This document shows, one piece after another, positions 60,269 through 64,000 of a DNA stretch of 64,000 nucleotides. The DNA is taken from positions 1 through 64,000 of the forward strand of contig CAKKQC010000023.1 of the NCBI GenBank assembly GCA_919901855.1. Reading direction: 5' to 3'. The position numbers were made by a program, and so were the translations under genes. The notes under the pieces are model-generated. The model was given only the letters and a program-made list of their open reading frames with translations, did not search any database and had not been told where the DNA came from. Position 1 is the first letter of the stretch. The number at the start of each line of letters is the position of its first letter. The stretch is from a bacterium. GTDB lineage: Bacteria > Oederibacteriota > CAKKQC01.

Positions 60269-61723
60269 TTATCCTTTCCTTCCTGCGACCTTGGCGGACG
60301 GGGCCGCTTCCAGGGCACCTTTGGTCGGCGCCTGCTCGAAATCCACGGGGTAGCGGCCGTCGAAACAGGCCAGGCAGAACCCGGCCTTCACGTTTCGGAC
60401 GGCCTTGAGCAGGCCCTCAACTGAAATGTATTCCAGGCTTTCGACGTTCAGGAACTTCCGTATCTCCTCCCGAGAGTGCGTCGCCGCAATCAGCTCCTCG
60501 CGCGTCGGGAAATCGATCCCATAGAAGCACGGCCACTTGTGCGGAGGAGACGAGATCCGCACGTGGATCTCCTTCGCGCCCGCGTCGCGGATCATCTTCG
60601 TGATCTTCCTGAGCGTCGTGCCCCGGACGATGGAATCGTCCACGAGCACGACGCGCTTGCCCTCGATGGCCGCCCGCACGGGGTTGAGCTTGATCTTCGT
60701 GCCGAAGTCCCGGATGTGCTGGGACGGCTCGATGAACGTCCGACCGACGTAGTGGTTCCGGATCAGCCCCGCCTCGTAGGGAATCTTGGAGAAGTCCGCA
60801 TACCCGAGGGCCGCCACCAGCGCGGAGTCCGGGACGGGCACCACCACGTCCGCCCGCGCTGGAGCTTCCCACGCGAGCTGGCGGCCGAGTTCCTTGCGTA
60901 TGGCCTGGACCGAATGACCGAAGATCAGGGAATCCGGCCGCGAGAAGTAGATGAACTCGAAGATGCACATGGCCGCCCGTGCCGGCTCGAAGGGACGGTA
61001 CGAGGCGAGTCCGGCCTTGTTGATCACGAGGACCTCGCCCGGCTCGACGTCGCGCACGTACTTGGCCTCGATCAGGTCGAACGCGCACGTCTCGGACGCC
61101 ACCGCCCAGGCGCCGTTCTTGAGCTTGCCCAGCGCGAGCGGACGGAACCCGCTGGGATCCCGCACCGCCACGAGGGTATCCTCGCTCATGAGGGTGAGCG
61201 AGAACGCTCCCTTCATCGGCTTGAGACCGTTGACGACACGCTCGCCAAAATCCTTCCCTTCCGCAAGACGGATCGCGTGCATCATGCACTCGCTGTCGGT
61301 CGTGCCGCCCAACTCGACGCCCTGGCTTTCCAGCGTGGAGCGGATCTCGGGCGTGTTAACGAGGTTCCCGTTGTGGGCCACTGCCACCGAGCATCCGTCA
61401 CCGCAGCGCCCGAGGAACGGGGATGCGTTGCGGACGTGACTGCCCCCCGTCGTCGAGTAGCGCACGTGCCCGATCGAGAGCATCCCCGGCAGGGCTTCGA
61501 GCACGTCGCGGGTGAAGATGTCGGCAACCTGCCCCTGCGCCTTGTGCAACCTGACTTCGGTCCCGGTGGAGGCTGCGATGCCCGCGGCCTCCTGCCCGCG
61601 ATGCTGGAGCGCGTACAGTGCCAGGTAGGCAAGGTTCGACGCCTCCGGGTGGCCGAAGATCCCGCAGATCCCGCACTCCTCCCGGGGACGATCGCCGGCG
61701 AAATCGGGCAGGGCATTCATCAT
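60269..61723 (-). CDS. purF: Amidophosphoribosyltransferase
   Basis: 484 aa. A 16-residue propeptide precedes the catalytic cysteine C17 (EECGICGIFG). The N-terminal glutaminase domain includes TGGSHVRNASPF and AHNGNLVN. The PRPP-binding loop is VVLVDDSIVRGTT (358-370). C253, C399, C450 and C453 are placed like the [4Fe-4S] ligands of the Bacillus-type enzyme, so this is the oxygen-sensitive Fe-S form. Catalyses the first step of purine synthesis. TATAAT lies 12 bp before the first ATG. It follows purL by 34 bp. Confidence 0.95.
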   Translation of the reverse strand: MMNALPDFAGDRPREECGICGIFGHPEASNLAYLALYALQHRGQEAAGIAASTGTEVRLHKAQGQVADIFTRDVLEALPGMLSIGHVRYSTTGGSHVRNASPFLGRCGDGCSVAVAHNGNLVNTPEIRSTLESQGVELGGTTDSECMMHAIRLAEGKDFGERVVNGLKPMKGAFSLTLMSEDTLVAVRDPSGFRPLALGKLKNGAWAVASETCAFDLIEAKYVRDVEPGEVLVINKAGLASYRPFEPARAAMCIFEFIYFSRPDSLIFGHSVQAIRKELGRQLAWEAPARADVVVPVPDSALVAALGYADFSKIPYEAGLIRNHYVGRTFIEPSQHIRDFGTKIKLNPVRAAIEGKRVVLVDDSIVRGTTLRKITKMIRDAGAKEIHVRISSPPHKWPCFYGIDFPTREELIAATHSREEIRKFLNVESLEYISVEGLLKAVRNVKAGFCLACFDGRYPVDFEQAPTKGALEAAPSAKVAGRKG

Positions 61724-61735
61724 CTGGCCGTGGTC

Positions 61736-61741
61736 ATTATA
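61736..61741 (-). promoter_or_regulatory. Consensus -10 box TATAAT before purF
   Basis: TATAAT on the minus strand, 12 bases before the purF ATG at 61723, in the 34-bp gap after purL. A TTCGAG-like -35 would be 19 bp away. The leader would be about 5 nt, so purF may also be expressed apart from purL. Confidence 0.5.
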
Positions 61742-61757
61742 ACGCCGCCAAGTGGAC

Positions 61758-63998
61758 TCACTCGAAGAGGCGCTTCAGCGTCCGCTCCCGGGCATCGGCG
61801 AGCCGCGGAATACCGACACCTACCCGTTCCCTCGTGCCGGCTCGAACCCGCAGGGCGTCGCCGCCGACGCGTCCCAGCACCGTCACCGTCACGCCGCGGG
61901 CGACCGATCTGAAGTCCCCCAGCGCCCGCTCGGGCAGGCTCACGATCGCGCGCGAAGGCCCCTCCCCGAAGTAGAACTCCGCCACCGCGCCGGCCGGTTC
62001 CCGCACGTCGATCCCGCAGCCCAGCATGGGGACATCCGCGTCGGCGCCCGAGACGCAGCACTCGGCCAGCCCCAGCAGAAAACCGCCGTCGGCCAGGTCG
62101 TGGGCCGACGAGAGCAGCCCCCGCTTCGCGCCCTCGATCAACAGGGCGTGCAGAGCCAGCTCCGACTTCCAGTCGACGGCAACCGGCACCCCCCCGAATC
62201 GTCCGGCGAAATGCGCCTGGTAGGCGCTCGCGTTAAGCGAGACACGCCCCGGCCCCAGCAGGACCACCAGGTCCCCCTCCCGGCGGAACCATTGAGGCAC
62301 GGGCGGGTATCCGTCGAGGACGCCGAGCATGCCGATGATCGGGGTGGGGTCGATCCCGGCCGCCTGATGCTCGTTGTAGAAGCTCACGTTTCCGGACACG
62401 ACGGGAGTCCGGAGGCGGCGGGCGGCGAGCGCGATGCCGCGCACCGCTTCGCGGAACTGCCAAAGATTCCCGGGACGGTCCGGATTGGGGAAGTTGAGCC
62501 CATTCGTGAAGGCCAGGACCTTGCCACCGGCGCAGGCGACATTGCGGGCCGCCTCCGCCATCGCGAGTTGGCCGCCGATGAACGGATGCGCGGCCACGAG
62601 CCGCCCCGGCCCGTCGACCGTGATCGCGATGCAGAAGTCCGTGCCCTTGAGCCGGAGCACGCCGGCGTCCGACCCCGGGAGGATCGCCGTGTTCGTCCGG
62701 ACCATGTGGTCGTACTGGCGCCATACCGGGCGCTTGGAACCCAGCGATGGATCGGCCAGCATGGAGAGGAGGTCGCGCTGGGGATCGCACCGCCGGCGAA
62801 GCGGCGGAGCCTTGGGGTACGCCAGCCGCACCGGCTTCGGGAGCGGGCACAACGGCACGCCGTCGGCCATCACCGCGGGCGGGATGTCGACGACGAGCCG
62901 GCCGTGGTGCATAAGACGCACGCGCTTGTGGGACCGGACCTTGCCGACCACGGCGAACGGGATGCCGTACTTGCGCACGACCGCCCGGACGGCTTTCCAC
63001 TTCCGGGGCTCGACGACGAAGAACATGCGCTCCTGCGATTCCGAGAGCAGAATCTCGTAGGGCGTCATCCCCGCGGCGCGCTGCGGGATACGATCGAGGT
63101 CGACGTCCATGCCCGAGTTCCCCTTGGCCGACATCTCGATCGTCGAGCACGTGAGCCCGGCCGCCCCCATGTCCTGCATACCGACCAGGAGGTGCTTGGT
63201 GCACAGCTCGATGGACGCCTCCATCAGGAGCTTGCCGAGGAAGGGATCGGATACCTGCACGGCGCTGATCCCGCCCCCCTCGTCCTTCCGCTTCTTCGTG
63301 AACCCCTGCGAAGCCAGCAGGGAGGCACCGTGTATTCCGTCACGCCCCGTCATCGACCCCATGTATACGACGAGGTTGCCCGCCCCCGCCGCCTTCGCCC
63401 TGGTCAGGTCCTTGGGGTCGATGACCCCGACCGCCATCGCGTTCACGAGGCAGTTGTACTTGTAGCTCGGCGAGAACTCGAGCTCGCCCCCGACGGTCGG
63501 GATGCCGATGCAGTTCCCGTATCCCCCGATGCCGGCCACGACCCCGGTCACGATCCGCCGCGTCTTCGGGTCGTTTGGAAGCCCGAACCGCAGCGAATCC
63601 ATGAGCGCGATCGGCCGGGCCCCCATCGTGAAGATGTCCCGGAGGATGCCGCCCACGCCCGTGGCCGCGCCCTGGTACGGCTCGACCATCGAGGGGTGGT
63701 TGTGGCTCTCGACCTTGAGCAGGACGGCGAGGTTGGGCGCCAGCCGGACCCCCCCCGCGTTCTCCCCCGGTCCCTGCAGGACAAGCGGGCCCTTCTTCGG
63801 GTACATGGCGATGATCCGGCGCGAGTGCTTGTAGGAGCAGTGCTCGGACCACATCACGGAGAACATGCCGAGCTCCGCGTACGTGGGGGTACGGCCGAGC
63901 GAGCGCACGATCGCGCGATACTCGGCGGCCGTCAGCCCCAGCTTCGTGGCCAGGGCCGCGTTGACGACCGGATCTCCGGGAGCCGGGACAGGCCTCAT
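61758..63998 (-). CDS. purL: Phosphoribosylformylglycinamidine synthase subunit PurL
   Basis: 746 aa, the small-type PurL that works with separate PurS and PurQ. Contains ELGMFSVMWSEHCSYKHSRRI, VGMQDMGAAGLTCSTIEMSAKGNSGMDVDLD and LSESQERMFFVVEPRKW, all family hallmarks. Converts FGAR to FGAM in the fourth step of purine synthesis. The ATG at 63998 is only two bases from the window edge; the start fits the family length but cannot be checked against upstream sequence. Followed by purF. Confidence 0.93.
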   Translation of the reverse strand: MRPVPAPGDPVVNAALATKLGLTAAEYRAIVRSLGRTPTYAELGMFSVMWSEHCSYKHSRRIIAMYPKKGPLVLQGPGENAGGVRLAPNLAVLLKVESHNHPSMVEPYQGAATGVGGILRDIFTMGARPIALMDSLRFGLPNDPKTRRIVTGVVAGIGGYGNCIGIPTVGGELEFSPSYKYNCLVNAMAVGVIDPKDLTRAKAAGAGNLVVYMGSMTGRDGIHGASLLASQGFTKKRKDEGGGISAVQVSDPFLGKLLMEASIELCTKHLLVGMQDMGAAGLTCSTIEMSAKGNSGMDVDLDRIPQRAAGMTPYEILLSESQERMFFVVEPRKWKAVRAVVRKYGIPFAVVGKVRSHKRVRLMHHGRLVVDIPPAVMADGVPLCPLPKPVRLAYPKAPPLRRRCDPQRDLLSMLADPSLGSKRPVWRQYDHMVRTNTAILPGSDAGVLRLKGTDFCIAITVDGPGRLVAAHPFIGGQLAMAEAARNVACAGGKVLAFTNGLNFPNPDRPGNLWQFREAVRGIALAARRLRTPVVSGNVSFYNEHQAAGIDPTPIIGMLGVLDGYPPVPQWFRREGDLVVLLGPGRVSLNASAYQAHFAGRFGGVPVAVDWKSELALHALLIEGAKRGLLSSAHDLADGGFLLGLAECCVSGADADVPMLGCGIDVREPAGAVAEFYFGEGPSRAIVSLPERALGDFRSVARGVTVTVLGRVGGDALRVRAGTRERVGVGIPRLADARERTLKRLFE

Positions 63999-64000
63999 GG

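Noticed and set aside
1-64000. CRISPR array, rRNA genes or replication origin
   Set aside because: No spaced direct repeats, no rRNA-like sequence and no DnaA-box cluster or origin-type genes were seen.

Overview
The window looks like chromosomal DNA of a high-GC Gram-negative bacterium (hand-counted lines of the core operons are near 68% GC). It encodes outer-membrane barrels of the PorV type, an OmpA-type anchor, secreted proteins ending in FlgD-like Ig domains as in type IX secretion cargo, SecDF/YajC, TatA/TatC, a Wzx-like flippase, an O-antigen ligase-like protein, the MEP isoprenoid enzymes Dxr and IspG, and complex I membrane subunits. That mix suggests a poorly cultured lineage in or near the FCB group (Eisenbacteria- or Gemmatimonadota-like). 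The taxonomy is inference only.

Layout. (1) 1-2409 is an accessory edge of lower GC (about 57-60% in hand-counted lines). It holds a HEPN-motif protein and a convergent protein with a C-terminal TIR-like domain of the CAP12/Pycsar-effector type. They are followed by the 5' half of a tRNA-Leu(CAA) whose 3' half is missing, as if an island sits at a tRNA gene. (2) 2410-14338, all minus: queA-tgt-(large GH42-like secreted protein)-yajC-secD-secF-(uncharacterised 606-aa protein)-(zinc ribbon)-(GH51-like hydrolase). (3) 14400-30340, all minus: a tightly overlapping operon that starts with an SppA-type protease. It continues with three tandem paralogous secreted proteins with FlgD-Ig C-termini, a PorV-like barrel, a Ycf48-like BNR protein, a propeller lipoprotein and a propeller-membrane-propeller protein; a small membrane protein follows from its own promoter. 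(4) 30405-33573, plus: a LolD/MacB-type ATPase, a Wzx-like flippase and ispG. (5) 33581-39793, minus: membrane glycosyltransferase-dxr-rseP-proS. (6) 39795-40875: an IS200/RAYT-like element bounded by perfect 26-bp inverted repeats. (7) 40885-49425, minus: ridA-nuoA-H-J-K-L-M-N-DUF362, a complex I membrane arm without the peripheral-arm genes. (8) 49456-57290, minus: cinA-thpR-(PorV barrel/FlgD-Ig/OmpA fusion)-rpe-TPR-(O-antigen ligase-like with TPR). (9) 57321-57701, plus: a PilZ protein. (10) 57771-63998, minus: purL-purF-tatA-(outer-membrane-like protein)-tatC-galU.

The main theme is building and decorating a Gram-negative envelope: export (SecDF-YajC, TatAC, SppA), surface cargo and its presumed barrel (operon 3 and the OmpA fusion) and surface glycans (flippase, ligase, glycosyltransferase, GalU). 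Genes within operons are often joined by 4-base ATGA/GTGA overlaps. Several transcription units carry a TAGAAT-like -10 hexamer only 6-9 bases before the start codon, which points to leaderless mRNAs. The most unusual parts are the HEPN/TIR-like pair at the broken tRNA, the surface-protein operon and the inverted-repeat-bounded Y1 transposase.
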